Positions 16,214 to 26,387 are shown, counted from the first letter of the stretch. The stretch is DNA of 64,000 nucleotides from Allobosea sp. Root483D1 (GCF_001429505.1 NZ_LMJW01000018.1:331350-395349); one strand, 5' to 3'. Numbers and translations: made by a program. The notes: generated by a model from the sequence alone, not told the origin.

Positions 16214-17410
16214 TCAGCCCTTGCTGACCCTCACGATCGCGTCGGCGCGCTTCTCCAGGCCCGGCAGCAGTTCGAGGCCGAGGCCGGGCGCTTCCGAGAC
16301 CGTGATCATGCCGTTCTCGGCCTTGGGCAATTCGGTGACGAGCTCGGTGTACCAGCCGGTGTAGAAGGCCCGTACCGATTCCTGGATCAGTGCGTTGCGG
16401 GCGTGCAGCGAGAAATGGCAGGAGGCCGCGTAGACCACCGGGCCGGTGCAGTCATGCGGCGCAACCGGGGTGTGCCAGGCCTCGGCCATGCCGGCGATCT
16501 TGCGCGCCTCCGAGAGGCCGCCGCACCAGGACAGATCGAGCATGACGACGCCGGCCGCCTTGGTCTCGAGATAGTCGCGGAAGGAGTGGGTGTAGGCCAG
16601 CGTCTCCGAGGCGCAGACCCAGGCCTTGGAATGGCGGGCGTACTCGCCGAGGTCCTGGACATTGTCGAGGCGGAACGGATCCTCGTGCCAGTAGGTGTCG
16701 AACTCGGCGAGGCGCTCGGCCAGCTTCTTCGCCATGGGCAGGCTCCACAGCGAGTGGAACTCGACCATGATGTCCATCTTGTCGCCGACTGCCTTCCTGA
16801 TCTTGCGGAAGGGTTCGAGCGCCGTGTTCAGCTCCTGCGGGCTGATGTCCCAGCCGGCGGTGCGCTCGGCGGCGATGTCGAAGGGCCAGATCTTCATGCC
16901 GGTGATACCCTGCTCCAGCAGGGAATGCGCGAGATCATCGGCCCGGTAGAGGAAGCCTTCGAGGTCCTCATAGGGGCCGCCCTGCTCGCCGACATGCCAG
17001 TTCGCAACCTTCTGGGAGCGGGCATCGCGGATGTATTTGTAGCCCGCGCAGGTGTTGTAGGTGCGGATCGTGTCGCGGGACCGGCCACCGAGCGCGATCG
17101 AGACCGGCTGGCCGATCGCCTTGCCGTAGATGTCCCAGAGCGCGAGATCGACGGCGGAGTTGCCGCGCGTCTCGACGCCCGAGCCGCGCCAGCCGAGATA
17201 ATTGTTCAGGCTGGCATTGCGCGCCTCGATCTGCAGCGGGTCCTCGCCTAGCAGCTTGGGCGCGACACTCTCGTGCAGATAGGCCTCGACCGCGGCGGCG
17301 CCCATGAAGGTCTCGCCGAGGCCGACGAGCCCGTCATCGGTGTGCAGGCGCACCCAGACGAGGTTGCCGAACTCGGCGAGGCGGATGGTTTCGAGGGCGG
17401 TGATCTTCAT
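16214..17410 (-). CDS. Mandelate racemase/muconate lactonizing enzyme family protein
   Basis: A 398-residue member of the enolase superfamily, probably a sugar-acid dehydratase. The N-terminal capping domain is followed by the barrel with Lys in GMKIWPFD, three acidic metal ligands in MVEFHSLW, WHEDPFRL and CASETLAY, and the general acid/base His in APHDCTGP. The spacing fits the mandelate-racemase subgroup. I chose ATG 17410 because it opens the conserved MKITALETIRLAEF; the longer frame to 17512 has no conserved residues. It is the last gene of the FadR-TRAP operon, which makes a transported acid sugar the likely substrate. Confidence 0.88.
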   Translation of the reverse strand: MKITALETIRLAEFGNLVWVRLHTDDGLVGLGETFMGAAAVEAYLHESVAPKLLGEDPLQIEARNASLNNYLGWRGSGVETRGNSAVDLALWDIYGKAIGQPVSIALGGRSRDTIRTYNTCAGYKYIRDARSQKVANWHVGEQGGPYEDLEGFLYRADDLAHSLLEQGITGMKIWPFDIAAERTAGWDISPQELNTALEPFRKIRKAVGDKMDIMVEFHSLWSLPMAKKLAERLAEFDTYWHEDPFRLDNVQDLGEYARHSKAWVCASETLAYTHSFRDYLETKAAGVVMLDLSWCGGLSEARKIAGMAEAWHTPVAPHDCTGPVVYAASCHFSLHARNALIQESVRAFYTGWYTELVTELPKAENGMITVSEAPGLGLELLPGLEKRADAIVRVSKG

Positions 17411-17449
17411 CGGTGGTCCGGGATTGGTTGGAATATGGAGCATGGGGCA

Positions 17450-17525
17450 GGCGTCATTCTCGGGCTTGCCCCGAGGACCAGAGGGCGCTGGTTTCCGAGA
17501 TGGTCGGGTCAAGCCCGACCATGAC
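17450..17525. repeat. Intergenic repeat mosaic with two hairpins
   Basis: Between the TRAP receptor and enolase-family genes: arms CTCGGG/CCCGAG (17458-17474) and, 25 bases on, the perfect hairpin ATGGTCGGG / CCCGACCAT with loop TCAAG (17500-17522). The motifs TCTCGGGCTTG and GTCGGGTCAAGCCCGAC resemble dispersed REP-type elements of Hyphomicrobiales. It may attenuate expression within the operon. Confidence 0.55.
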
Positions 17526-17542
17526 GGCGTTGGTAGGCCGGC

Positions 17543-18556
17543 TTATTTGCCGCGGATCTTGGCGAGGTCGGCCTGGATGCGCTCGATCGTGTCCTTGCCG
17601 ATCGTCGCCTGGTGACGCTGATAGACGGCCTGGGTGCTGTCGCGCATCTTGCCGAGCTCCTCGGCGCTGACCTCGCTGACCTGCATGCCCTTCGCCTTGA
17701 GATTGACGAGGGACTTGTCGTTGAGCTCGCGCGAGACCTTGCGCTCCTCGTCGCGGCCGACGATGGCGCAGTCGCTCAGCACCTTCTGCTCCTCGGCCGA
17801 GAGCTGGTCCCAGAGCTTCTTCGAATAGAGCATCAGGAACGGCGTATAGGCGTGCCGGGACAGGGTCAGGTACTTCTGGACCTCGTAGAGCTTCGAGGTG
17901 TCGATGGTGACGAGCGGGTTCTCCTGGCCGTCGATCGCATGGGTCTCCAGCGCGGCGAAGACCTCGCCGAAGGCCATCGGCGTCGCGTTGGCGCCCATGG
18001 TCTTGAAGCTGTCAAGGAAGATGTTGTTCTGCATGACGCGGACCTTGAGCCCGGTCATCTCCTCGGCCTTGGTCACGGCGCGCTTCGAATTGGTGAGATT
18101 GCGGAAGCCGTTCTCCCAATAGGCCAGGTTGACCACGCCGAAGCCCGGCAACTTTTCGGAGATGTACTTGCCGAAGGCGCCGTCGAGCACGGCATCGGCC
18201 TCCTTCTCGTCGGTGAACAGGAAGGGCAGGTCGAAGACGCCGAGCTCCGGCATGATGCCCACCAGCGGCGAGGAGGAGGTGATCACCATCTCCTGCGTGC
18301 CGGCGCGCAGCGCCTGCGTCGCCTGCAGGTCGCCGCCGAGCGCGCCGCCCCAGAAGGCCTGGAGCTTGAGCTTGCCGCCGGATTTCTCGGCCATGCAGGC
18401 CTTCATCTTGGCGACGCCGTTGCCGACGGGATGGTCCTCGTTGATGCCGTTGGAGACGCGGATGTTGCGCTCCTTGATCTGCGCCTGGGCCGAGCCGGCG
18501 AATGCCGCGAGCGCGACGCCGGCGACAAGCGAGAGGAGGCGGGCTGTCTTGGTCAT
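17543..18556 (-). CDS. TRAP transporter substrate-binding protein (DctP family)
   Basis: A 337-residue periplasmic receptor of a tripartite ATP-independent transporter. Signal peptide 1-25 (ending AGSAQAQ), then the DctP fold with NGINEDHPVGNGVAKMKACM, GVFDLPFLF, WENGFRNLTNSKRAV and the binding-site Arg region MTGLKVRVMQNNIF, followed by QENPLVTIDTSKLYEVQKYL. The motif IDGQENP is typical of receptors for C4-dicarboxylates and hexuronates. The order receptor last, after DctQ and DctM, and a 116-base gap containing a palindrome separates it from dctM. Ligand unknown; a sugar acid is likely from the neighbouring enolase-superfamily gene. Confidence 0.92.
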   Translation of the reverse strand: MTKTARLLSLVAGVALAAFAGSAQAQIKERNIRVSNGINEDHPVGNGVAKMKACMAEKSGGKLKLQAFWGGALGGDLQATQALRAGTQEMVITSSSPLVGIMPELGVFDLPFLFTDEKEADAVLDGAFGKYISEKLPGFGVVNLAYWENGFRNLTNSKRAVTKAEEMTGLKVRVMQNNIFLDSFKTMGANATPMAFGEVFAALETHAIDGQENPLVTIDTSKLYEVQKYLTLSRHAYTPFLMLYSKKLWDQLSAEEQKVLSDCAIVGRDEERKVSRELNDKSLVNLKAKGMQVSEVSAEELGKMRDSTQAVYQRHQATIGKDTIERIQADLAKIRGK

Positions 18557-18611
18557 GGTCTACTCCCTGGTACTGAACTCTTCTTGGTTTCGGGTAGGCA
18601 GGCAGGTCTCA

Positions 18612-18670
18612 CTTTGAATTTAGAGACCGTTTTACCGATCAGCTTGCGGCGCAAGCCGATCGGAACGGGC
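18612..18670. repeat. Palindromic element between dctM and dctP genes
   Basis: Contains CTTGCG-G-CGCAAG flanked by CCGATC/GATCGG, ending in GGAACGGGCTCTAG just before the dctM stop. It would form a hairpin in the operon transcript and could set the ratio of permease to receptor. It looks like a dispersed element of the same GC-rich palindromic kind as others in this window, but no second copy is present here. Confidence 0.45.
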
Positions 18671-18671
18671 T

Positions 18672-19955
18672 CTAGCGTCCGCTCAGCCAGGCGAGCGGCA
18701 CCATCACGAGCTGCGGGAACAGCACGAGCAGGAACATCGCGATCGACTGGGCGATGAAGAACGGCCAGACGCCGCGGATCACCGCGCTCATCGGGACGCG
18801 GGCGACGCCGCAGACGACGTTGAGCACGATGCCGACCGGCGGCGTGATCAGGCCGATGGCGTTGTTGATGATGAAGAGGACGCCGAAATAGATCGGGTCG
18901 ATCCCGGCCTGCTTGACGATCGGCATCAGCACCGGCGTCAGGATCAGCACGGTCGGGGTGAAGTCGAGCGCCGTGCCGACCGCCATGACCAGCAGCATGA
19001 TGATGATCATCAGCAGGGTCTGATTGCCCATGAAGGGCTCGAGCAGCGAGGAGAGTTCGGCCGGGATATTCGCCTGCGTAATCAGCCAGGCCGAGACCAC
19101 GGCCGCGGCGACGAGCAGCATCACGGCGCTGGTCGTCTTCGCCGCCAGCAGCGTCACCCGGTAGAGATCGCGCAGCTTCAGCTCGCGATAGACGAACATG
19201 CCGACGATCAGCGCATAGACGGTGGCTACCACCGCCGCTTCCGTCGGCGTGACGATGCCGAAGCGGATGCCGCCGAGGATCGCGATCGGCATGAGGAGCG
19301 CAAGCGATCCGTCCCAGGTCGCCTGCAGGCGCTCGGCGCCGGTCTTGCGCGGCAGGACGGTGATCACGTCCCTGCGGCAGACGATCCACCAGGCGATGAC
19401 CAGCGAGAGGCCGATCAGCAGGCCGGGGAAGACGCCGGCGAGGAAGAGCTTGGTGATCGAGAGATTGGCGGCGACGCCGAAGACGATGAAGCCGATCGAC
19501 GGCGGGATGATCGGCGCGATGATGCCGCCCGATGCGATCAGGCCGGCCGAGCGGCCGACATCGTAGCCGGCGCTGCGCATCATCGGCAGCAGGATCGAGG
19601 CAAGGGCGGCGGTGTCGGCCGCGGCCGAGCCGGAGAGCGAGGCCATGATGATCGCCGCGAAAATCGCGACATAGCCGAGGCCGCCATGGAGATGGCCGAC
19701 CAGCGAGAGTGCGAAGTTGACGATGCGCTTCGAGAGGCCGCCGGCATTCATCAGTTCGCCGGCGAGCAGGAAGAAGGGAATGGCGAGAAGCTGGAACGAA
19801 TCCGCGCCGATGATCATGTTCTGCGCGATGATCTGGGTGTCGTAGACGCCGAGCCAGAGCATCAGGCTGACGGCGCAGACGATCAGCGCAAAGGCGATCG
19901 GCATACCGAGCGCCATCGCTCCGCAGAGCGAGACGAGGAAGACGGCGACGGTCAT
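18672..19955 (-). CDS. TRAP transporter large permease (DctM family)
   Basis: A 427-residue polytopic inner-membrane protein with about 12 hydrophobic segments, the ion-coupled transport subunit of a TRAP system. Family motifs visible: IPFFLLAGELMNAGGLSKRI, the SGSAAADTAALASILLPMM and GLIASGGIIAPIIPPSIGFI stretches, and LITPPVGIVLNVVCGVARV near the C-terminus. Its start overlaps the stop of the small-permease gene (ATGA), as is usual. Full length, no defects. Confidence 0.95.
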   Translation of the reverse strand: MTVAVFLVSLCGAMALGMPIAFALIVCAVSLMLWLGVYDTQIIAQNMIIGADSFQLLAIPFFLLAGELMNAGGLSKRIVNFALSLVGHLHGGLGYVAIFAAIIMASLSGSAAADTAALASILLPMMRSAGYDVGRSAGLIASGGIIAPIIPPSIGFIVFGVAANLSITKLFLAGVFPGLLIGLSLVIAWWIVCRRDVITVLPRKTGAERLQATWDGSLALLMPIAILGGIRFGIVTPTEAAVVATVYALIVGMFVYRELKLRDLYRVTLLAAKTTSAVMLLVAAAVVSAWLITQANIPAELSSLLEPFMGNQTLLMIIIMLLVMAVGTALDFTPTVLILTPVLMPIVKQAGIDPIYFGVLFIINNAIGLITPPVGIVLNVVCGVARVPMSAVIRGVWPFFIAQSIAMFLLVLFPQLVMVPLAWLSGR

Positions 19956-20497
19956 TCCAGGTGCCCCTTCAGGTTATGCGAGGGGCTGGCGCTGTAGTCG
20001 CCGGCGAATTCGGCGAGTTCGTATGGGCCAAGCATTCCGGTCAGCGCCCGGAACAGGCGGCCGAGCGTGATCAGCGCGATGCCGGCGCCGGCGAAGTAGA
20101 GCACGCCGTAGACATAGGCCATGCTGATGCCGGTGACGGGAGCGACAGAGGTCTGGTTGATCGCCTGCTGGCTCCAGGTGCCGTCGAGCAGCATCAGGGA
20201 GCAGACCAGCACGATGATGTCGCTGGCGATCATGCAGAGCCGGCGGCCCTTGTCGCCGAGCGCGCCGACGAGGGTGTCGACGCCGAGATGACCGTTTTCG
20301 CGCATCACAACGACGGCGCCGATGAAGGTCAGCCAGACGAAGAAATAGCGCGATAGCTCCTCCGACACGTCGATGCCGGAGTTGAACGCGTAGCGCAGCA
20401 CGACATTGCCGAACACCATCGCCACCATGCCTGCGAGCAGGGCGACGAGACTGAACTCAAGCGCGCGTAAGACCCACCTTTCGGCGTGACGCAGCAT
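19952..20497 (-). CDS. TRAP transporter small permease (DctQ family)
   Basis: A 181-residue inner-membrane protein with four hydrophobic segments that bridges the large permease and receptor. The family core RYAFNSGIDVSEELSRYFFVWLTFIGAVV (first helices, with the conserved Glu-Glu and Trp) is complete. The start at 20497 lies 41 bases inside the end of the fadR-type gene; AACGGGAAA upstream is a moderate ribosome site. The overlap suggests translational coupling of regulator and transporter in one transcript. Confidence 0.9.
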   Translation of the reverse strand: MLRHAERWVLRALEFSLVALLAGMVAMVFGNVVLRYAFNSGIDVSEELSRYFFVWLTFIGAVVVMRENGHLGVDTLVGALGDKGRRLCMIASDIIVLVCSLMLLDGTWSQQAINQTSVAPVTGISMAYVYGVLYFAGAGIALITLGRLFRALTGMLGPYELAEFAGDYSASPSHNLKGHLE

Positions 20498-21248
20498 TGG
20501 ACGTTTCCCGTTGGTCTGTTGTTTGTGTTCCGGCGCTCTTCGGCGCCTCTGGTTTGGTGCGGTCGGCGTTTTCCATGTCGGCGCGGGCGACCGCGATCAG
20601 CTCCGCCATGGTCCGCCGCGCCCGTTCCGGGTCGCGGGCGACGATGGCGTCGGTGACGACGCGGTGGATCGCGAGCGAGGCCCGGGCGCGCTCGAGGTCA
20701 TGCATCGAGAGCCCGAACGAGGCCTTGAGCACGGCCTCCAGGATCGGCTTCAGCTGGATCAGCAGGAGATTGCCGGAAGCTTCCAGGATCGCCTCGTGGA
20801 AGCGATAGTCGGCGGTCTCGTGGGTCCGCTTGTCGCCCGCCGCCGTCATCGCCGCCATCGCCGCGGTGATCTCGGCGATCTGCTGTTCGGTGCCGCGTTC
20901 CGCGGCGAGGCCGGCGGCTGACGGCTCGATCATGCCGCGCAGTTCGAGCAGGTCGCGCTGGAAGCCGCTCGCCATGTCGGCATCGCTGATCCAGCCCATC
21001 ACCTGCGGATCGAGCAATCGCCAGGCCGAGACCGGCTGGACCCGCGAGCCGACGCGCGGGCCGGTGACGATCAGCCCGAGCGCCTGCAGCGTCTTGGTCG
21101 CCTCGCGGATGACGGTGCGGCTGACGCCGAAATGCGCGCAGAGCTCGTCCTCGCGCGGCAGCGTGCCGGAGAGCCCGATCTGGCCAGCGACGATCTCCCG
21201 GCCGAGCCGGTCGACGAGATGCGCATGGAAGTTCGAAGGGCGAGCCAT
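20457..21248 (-). CDS. FadR/GntR family regulator (FCD domain)
   Basis: A 263-residue regulator with an N-terminal winged helix (about 8-75: GTLPREDELCAHFGVSRTVIREATKTLQALGLI) and a C-terminal FCD ligand domain (about 95-220: LLELRGMIEPSAAGLAAERG, ADYRFHEAILEASGN). FCD regulators bind small organic acids through a metal site; here DYRFHEAI and the later His supply likely ligands. It heads the TRAP/enolase operon and has a perfect operator-like palindrome seven bases before its start, so it most likely represses itself and the transport genes until the sugar acid appears. Confidence 0.9.
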   Translation of the reverse strand: MARPSNFHAHLVDRLGREIVAGQIGLSGTLPREDELCAHFGVSRTVIREATKTLQALGLIVTGPRVGSRVQPVSAWRLLDPQVMGWISDADMASGFQRDLLELRGMIEPSAAGLAAERGTEQQIAEITAAMAAMTAAGDKRTHETADYRFHEAILEASGNLLLIQLKPILEAVLKASFGLSMHDLERARASLAIHRVVTDAIVARDPERARRTMAELIAVARADMENADRTKPEAPKSAGTQTTDQRETSNAASRRKVGLTRA

Positions 21249-21254
21249 ATATAG

Positions 21255-21272
21255 ATCATATCATCATATGAT
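21255..21272. promoter_or_regulatory. Candidate FadR-type operator
   Basis: ATCATAT-CATC-ATATGAT, a perfect 7-bp inverted repeat with a 4-base spacer, immediately upstream of the FadR-type start on the minus strand, within an AT-rich patch of an otherwise GC-rich region. Position at the promoter predicts autorepression of the whole operon. Confidence 0.65.
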
Positions 21273-21434
21273 TGAGAGGCAAGCATGCAAGCGCGCCTTC
21301 CGACCCGGCTTTCAACAAGGGGTTCGATTAAGGATGGAGGCATCGATGGTTGCGGGCGGCGCGACCGGCCGCTACATAGCGGCCAGATTTCCCCAAAGCC
21401 CGAACGCCAGCCGCAAGCGGAGTCCGCACGCCTC

Positions 21435-23087
<1,653 letters not shown>

Positions 23088-23112
23088 GCGGTTGGCGCAG
23101 GATTCAAAAAGG

Positions 23113-23144
23113 CCCGCGCTCCGGAAACGGGGCGCGGGTCTTTT
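23113..23144 (+). terminator. Intrinsic terminator after ettA
   Basis: Stem CCCGCGCTCC / GGGGCGCGGG (one T-G pair), loop GGAAAC, then TC and TTTT. Preceded by A5, so it could act in both directions. It lies 25 bases after the ettA stop. Confidence 0.88.
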
Positions 23145-23179
23145 GTATTGGAACCTACTGGGTCTTGCCAGAAGCGCAT

Positions 23180-23291
23180 GTCATCCCGGCCGGAGCGAAG
23201 CGTAGAGCCGGGATCCATGCCTGAACCTTTGCCGGAAGCGCTCCGGCATGGATCCCGGATCGGCGCCGCTGCGCGGCTTGTCCGGGATGAC
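23180..23291. repeat. Nested REP-like palindrome between ettA and SDR genes
   Basis: Outer arms GTCATCCCGG (23180-23189) and CCGGGATGAC (23282-23291), inner perfect 14-bp arms CCGGGATCCATGCC (23208-23221) and GGCATGGATCCCGG (23245-23258). The whole 112-base unit can fold into one branched structure. The wording 'ATCCCGG...GGATCCATGCC' resembles intergenic repeats of Hyphomicrobiales genomes, probably moved by a REP-type mechanism. No coding capacity. Confidence 0.75.
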
Positions 23292-23345
23292 CAGTGGCTC
23301 CAGGGCAAGCCAGTGCGCCAAAGCGAAGCAGGGCTGGCAGAGCAG

Positions 23346-24233
23346 CTAGCTTCGAGCCCGGGCCTCCCCGCCGAGCAGCTTCTGCAGGGCTTGGAGGTCG
23401 GTGCCGGCGAAGTCCGAGGAGCGGCTGACCTGCGCCCACTCCGCCGCCTCTCTCTGCCGCTCGGCTTCGGCCTGGGCGAGGACGAAGAGCGCGTCGCTGC
23501 CGAGGACGAGATGGGCCGGCAGGCTCTCGCGCCGGCTGAGGTCGAGGATGATCCCGGCGATCCTTTCGGGATCGCCGATCTCGTTGCCGACATAGGCCTT
23601 CAGCAGGTCGAGCACGGCGCCGACGCTGGGCTGGTAGTCCGGCATCACGGCCGGGGCATTGCCGCGGGCGATCTCGCCCCAGCCGGTGCGCATGCCGCCG
23701 GGCTCGACCGAGACGATGCTGATGCCGAGCGGGGCGACCTCCTTGGCAATCACCTCGGTGAAGCCGCCGACTGCCCATTTCGCCGACTGGTAGGCGCTGA
23801 GGCCCGGCGTGCCGGTGCGCCCGCCGACCGAGGAGATGTTGATGATCTGGCCGGCGCGCTGGGCCCGCATCACCGGCAACGCGGCGCGGGTGAGATTCAC
23901 GACGCCGTAGAAATTGGTCTCGATCTGGGCGCGGAAGCTCGCCTCGCTGGTCTGCTCGAAGGCGACGGCGTGGCCGTAGCCGGCATTGTTCACGAGGACG
24001 TCGAGCCGGCCGAAGGTGTCGACCGTGACGGTCACGGCCACGTTCGCGGCTGCCATGTCGGTGACGTCGAGCGCGAAGGAGAGCAACGTGTCTGGGTATC
24101 GGGCCTCGAGGTCGGCGAGGCGACCGGGATCGCGGGCGGTCGCGACGACGTTGTCGCCGGCGGCAAGGGCCGCCTCGGTGATGGCGCGGCCGAGGCCACG
24201 AGCGGCGCCAGTGATCAGCCAGGTCTTGGTCAT
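23346..24233 (-). CDS. SDR family oxidoreductase
   Basis: A 295-residue short-chain dehydrogenase/reductase. Cofactor motif TGAARGLGRA (about 8-17), aspartate in ALDVTDMAA, NNAGYGHA (about 83-90), Ser in NISSVGGR and the catalytic YQSAKWAVGG. C-terminal region of about 60 residues is longer than in minimal SDRs. ATG 24233 has AGAGGA seven bases upstream; the longer frame to 24272 runs through the operator. Expression is probably controlled by the TetR regulator encoded just upstream on the same strand, since both have the same operator. Confidence 0.88.
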   Translation of the reverse strand: MTKTWLITGAARGLGRAITEAALAAGDNVVATARDPGRLADLEARYPDTLLSFALDVTDMAAANVAVTVTVDTFGRLDVLVNNAGYGHAVAFEQTSEASFRAQIETNFYGVVNLTRAALPVMRAQRAGQIINISSVGGRTGTPGLSAYQSAKWAVGGFTEVIAKEVAPLGISIVSVEPGGMRTGWGEIARGNAPAVMPDYQPSVGAVLDLLKAYVGNEIGDPERIAGIILDLSRRESLPAHLVLGSDALFVLAQAEAERQREAAEWAQVSRSSDFAGTDLQALQKLLGGEARARS

Positions 24234-24253
24234 GAGATGTCCTCTAGACATTG

Positions 24254-24276
24254 TGAGTGAGTACTTGCTCATTTAA
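24254..24276. promoter_or_regulatory. Operator copy 1 (before SDR gene)
   Basis: TGAGTGAGTACTTGCTCA followed by TTTAA; the core pattern TGAG-N2-AGTACT-N2-CTCA is perfectly palindromic. It lies 21 bases upstream of the SDR start and matches the site before the neighbouring tetR gene in all but two bases, so it is very probably that TetR protein's operator. Confidence 0.75.
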
Positions 24277-24316
24277 ATCGACTAAATGGACCCAAGCGGC
24301 CATTCCTTGGTAGGTT

Positions 24317-24886
24317 TCAGGCGGAGATACCGTCCCAGAAGACCGCGAAGCCGGTCTTCCTGTAGTGCTCGTGCCGGTTCGGCTCCTGCGCGATCAGGTC
24401 GAGCGTCATGGTGCCCATGGCATCCAGAACCGCGCCGATGAAGCTCTGCGGCTGGTTCTTGAGCACGCCGTCTTGGTGGCCCTGCTCGAACATGGCGCTG
24501 ATCTCGGCGAAAGCCGTGGCGGCCTTGCTGCGGGTTTCCTGGGTGATCCGGTCGGAGACCGCGAGCTGCCGCAGCGCCTTGCGCTTGGCGGGATATCTCG
24601 CGCCCCAGTCGATGAAGCCGTTCCAGAAGTGCTCGAACCGGTCGCGCACGCTGCCATTGGCCGGATAGGAGGCCACAGTGAGCTTGGCGAAGTCGGTCTT
24701 CAGGTCGAGATAGAGCTGGTTGAGCAACTCGTCCTTGTTGGCGAAATAGGTGAAGAGCGTGCCTTCGGCGAGGCCGGCTTCCCTGGCGATCTTGGCGGTC
24801 GGCGCGCCGGTGCCGAGTTCCGCCACCAGCTTGCAGGCGGCGGCCAGGATCGCTTCGCGCTTCGCTTCGCTGAGGGGACGGGCCAT
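24317..24886 (-). CDS. TetR family transcriptional regulator
   Basis: A 189-residue repressor. Helix-turn-helix region about 9-55: SEAKREAILAAACKLVAELG, then PTAKIAREAGLAEGTLFTYFANKDELLNQLY. The C-terminal half is helical with no recognisable ligand signature. It lies upstream of the SDR gene on the same strand, with an operator before each gene, giving an autoregulated two-gene unit. No strong ribosome site is seen before ATG 24886, but the start is fixed by the conserved MARPLSEAKREAIL. Confidence 0.9.
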   Translation of the reverse strand: MARPLSEAKREAILAAACKLVAELGTGAPTAKIAREAGLAEGTLFTYFANKDELLNQLYLDLKTDFAKLTVASYPANGSVRDRFEHFWNGFIDWGARYPAKRKALRQLAVSDRITQETRSKAATAFAEISAMFEQGHQDGVLKNQPQSFIGAVLDAMGTMTLDLIAQEPNRHEHYRKTGFAVFWDGISA

Positions 24887-24903
24887 GGTTCGCTTGATCT
24901 AAA

Positions 24904-24926
24904 TGAGTGAGTGATTGCTCATTTAA
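24904..24926. promoter_or_regulatory. Operator copy 2 (before tetR gene)
   Basis: TGAGTGAGTGATTGCTCA followed by TTTAA, 18 bases upstream of the tetR start. Differs from copy 1 only at the central two bases (GA for AC). Same orientation and same distance to the start codon as copy 1, as expected for coordinated repression. Confidence 0.75.
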
Positions 24927-25042
24927 TGAATCAACCCGGCAAGTCAAGGGCGCTCCACGCATCTCGCAGAGCTGTGAACTCGCAAGACCTCCCGGGTGGG
25001 AGAGGTGTGAGCAGTGCTCGCGCCGCCGGCTGAGCAGGCGCC

Positions 25043-26188
25043 TCAGGCCTTGCCCTTCACCAGGATGTTGCCATCGACATCCTGGATATCGCGCTTGCCG
25101 CAGAGAGCCATGGTGATGTCCATCTCCTTGCGGATGATGTCGAGGGCGAGCCTGACGCCCTCCTCGCCCAGGGCGCCGAGGCCATAGAGGAAGGGGCGGC
25201 CGATCAGCACGCCACGGGCGCCGAGCGCGACCGCCTTCAGCACGTCCTGGCCGGAGCGGATGCCGCCATCCATCCAGACCTCCATGCGCCCGCCGACCTG
25301 CTCGACAATGCCGGGCAGGGCCGCGATCGAGGAGACCGCGCCGTCAAGCTGGCGCCCGCCATGGTTGGAGACGATCAGCGCATCGGCGCCGCTCTGGGCC
25401 GCGAGCTCGGCGTCTTCGGCATCGAGGATGCCCTTCAGGATCAGCTTGCCGCCCCAGCGGTCCTTGATCCATTTGACGTCGTCCCAGCTCAGCGTCGGGT
25501 CGAACTGCTCGGCGGTCCAGGCCGAGAGCGAGCTCATGTCGCCGACACCGCTGGCATGGCCGACGATGTTGCCGAAGCTGCGCCGCTTGGTGCCGAGCAT
25601 GCCCAGGCACCAGCGCGGCTTCAAAGCGAGGTTGATCAGGTTGGCGAGCGTCGGCTTCGGCGGGGCGGAGAGGCCGTTGCGGATGTCCTTGTGGCGCTGG
25701 CCGAGGATCTGCAGGTCGAGCGTCAGCATCAGCGCCGAGCAGCCGGCCGCCTTGGCGCGGTCGATCAGGCGCTCGATGAAGGCGCGGTCGCGCATCACAT
25801 AGAGCTGGAACCAGAACGGCTTGTCGGTGTTCTCGGCGACGTCCTCGATCGAGCAGACGCTCATGGTCGAGAGTGTGAAGGGCACGCCCGCCCGGGAGGC
25901 GGCTTTGGCGGCGAGGATCTCGCCATCGGCGTGCTGCATGCCGGTGAGGCCGGTCGGGGCGAGCGCGACCGGCATTGCGACCGGCTCGCCGATCATGGTC
26001 GAGGCGAGCGTGCGGTTGGTCATGTCGACGGCGACGCGCTGGCGCAGCTTGATCCCGGCGAAGTCGGCCTCGTTGGCGCGGTAGGTGCTCTCGGTCCAGG
26101 CGCCGGAATCGGCATAGTCGTAGAACATGCGCGGGACGCGGCGTTTTGCCAGCAGACGCAGGTCCTCGATGGTCAAAAGCTGGGCCAT
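25043..26188 (-). CDS. lldD: FMN-dependent alpha-hydroxy-acid dehydrogenase (L-lactate dehydrogenase type)
   Basis: A 381-residue (beta/alpha)8 flavoenzyme oxidising L-lactate or another 2-hydroxy acid and passing electrons to the respiratory chain. Family blocks: YDYADSGAWTESTYR near the N-terminus, substrate/FMN residues in GLTGMQHADGE, the catalytic His-Gly-Gly-Arg in VSNHGGRQLDG, and FMN-phosphate site DGGIRSGQDVLKA with GRPFLYGLGALGEEG. Start at 26188 gives the usual MAQLLTIEDLR. Closest to bacterial LldD, but exact substrate is inferred. Stands alone; the promoter must lie in the 200 bases shared with the divergent GH3 gene. Confidence 0.88.
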   Translation of the reverse strand: MAQLLTIEDLRLLAKRRVPRMFYDYADSGAWTESTYRANEADFAGIKLRQRVAVDMTNRTLASTMIGEPVAMPVALAPTGLTGMQHADGEILAAKAASRAGVPFTLSTMSVCSIEDVAENTDKPFWFQLYVMRDRAFIERLIDRAKAAGCSALMLTLDLQILGQRHKDIRNGLSAPPKPTLANLINLALKPRWCLGMLGTKRRSFGNIVGHASGVGDMSSLSAWTAEQFDPTLSWDDVKWIKDRWGGKLILKGILDAEDAELAAQSGADALIVSNHGGRQLDGAVSSIAALPGIVEQVGGRMEVWMDGGIRSGQDVLKAVALGARGVLIGRPFLYGLGALGEEGVRLALDIIRKEMDITMALCGKRDIQDVDGNILVKGKA

Positions 26189-26387
26189 GGTCGCCAAATC
26201 CCGCGTTTTCTCCGTGTCCCCGGTCGCATGGAACGGCGCGGGAGGCAACCGGGGAGGGCGCGGACCTTGGCATGCCGACCCCGCTTCCGGCCTCGTTCAG
26301 GCCGGCGCGGCGATGGCAGCGGTTGAGCCGAGCGGCCCGATCCTGTAGGGCGGCCTTCCCACCTCATGCTTCAGCGAGACATTCCTC

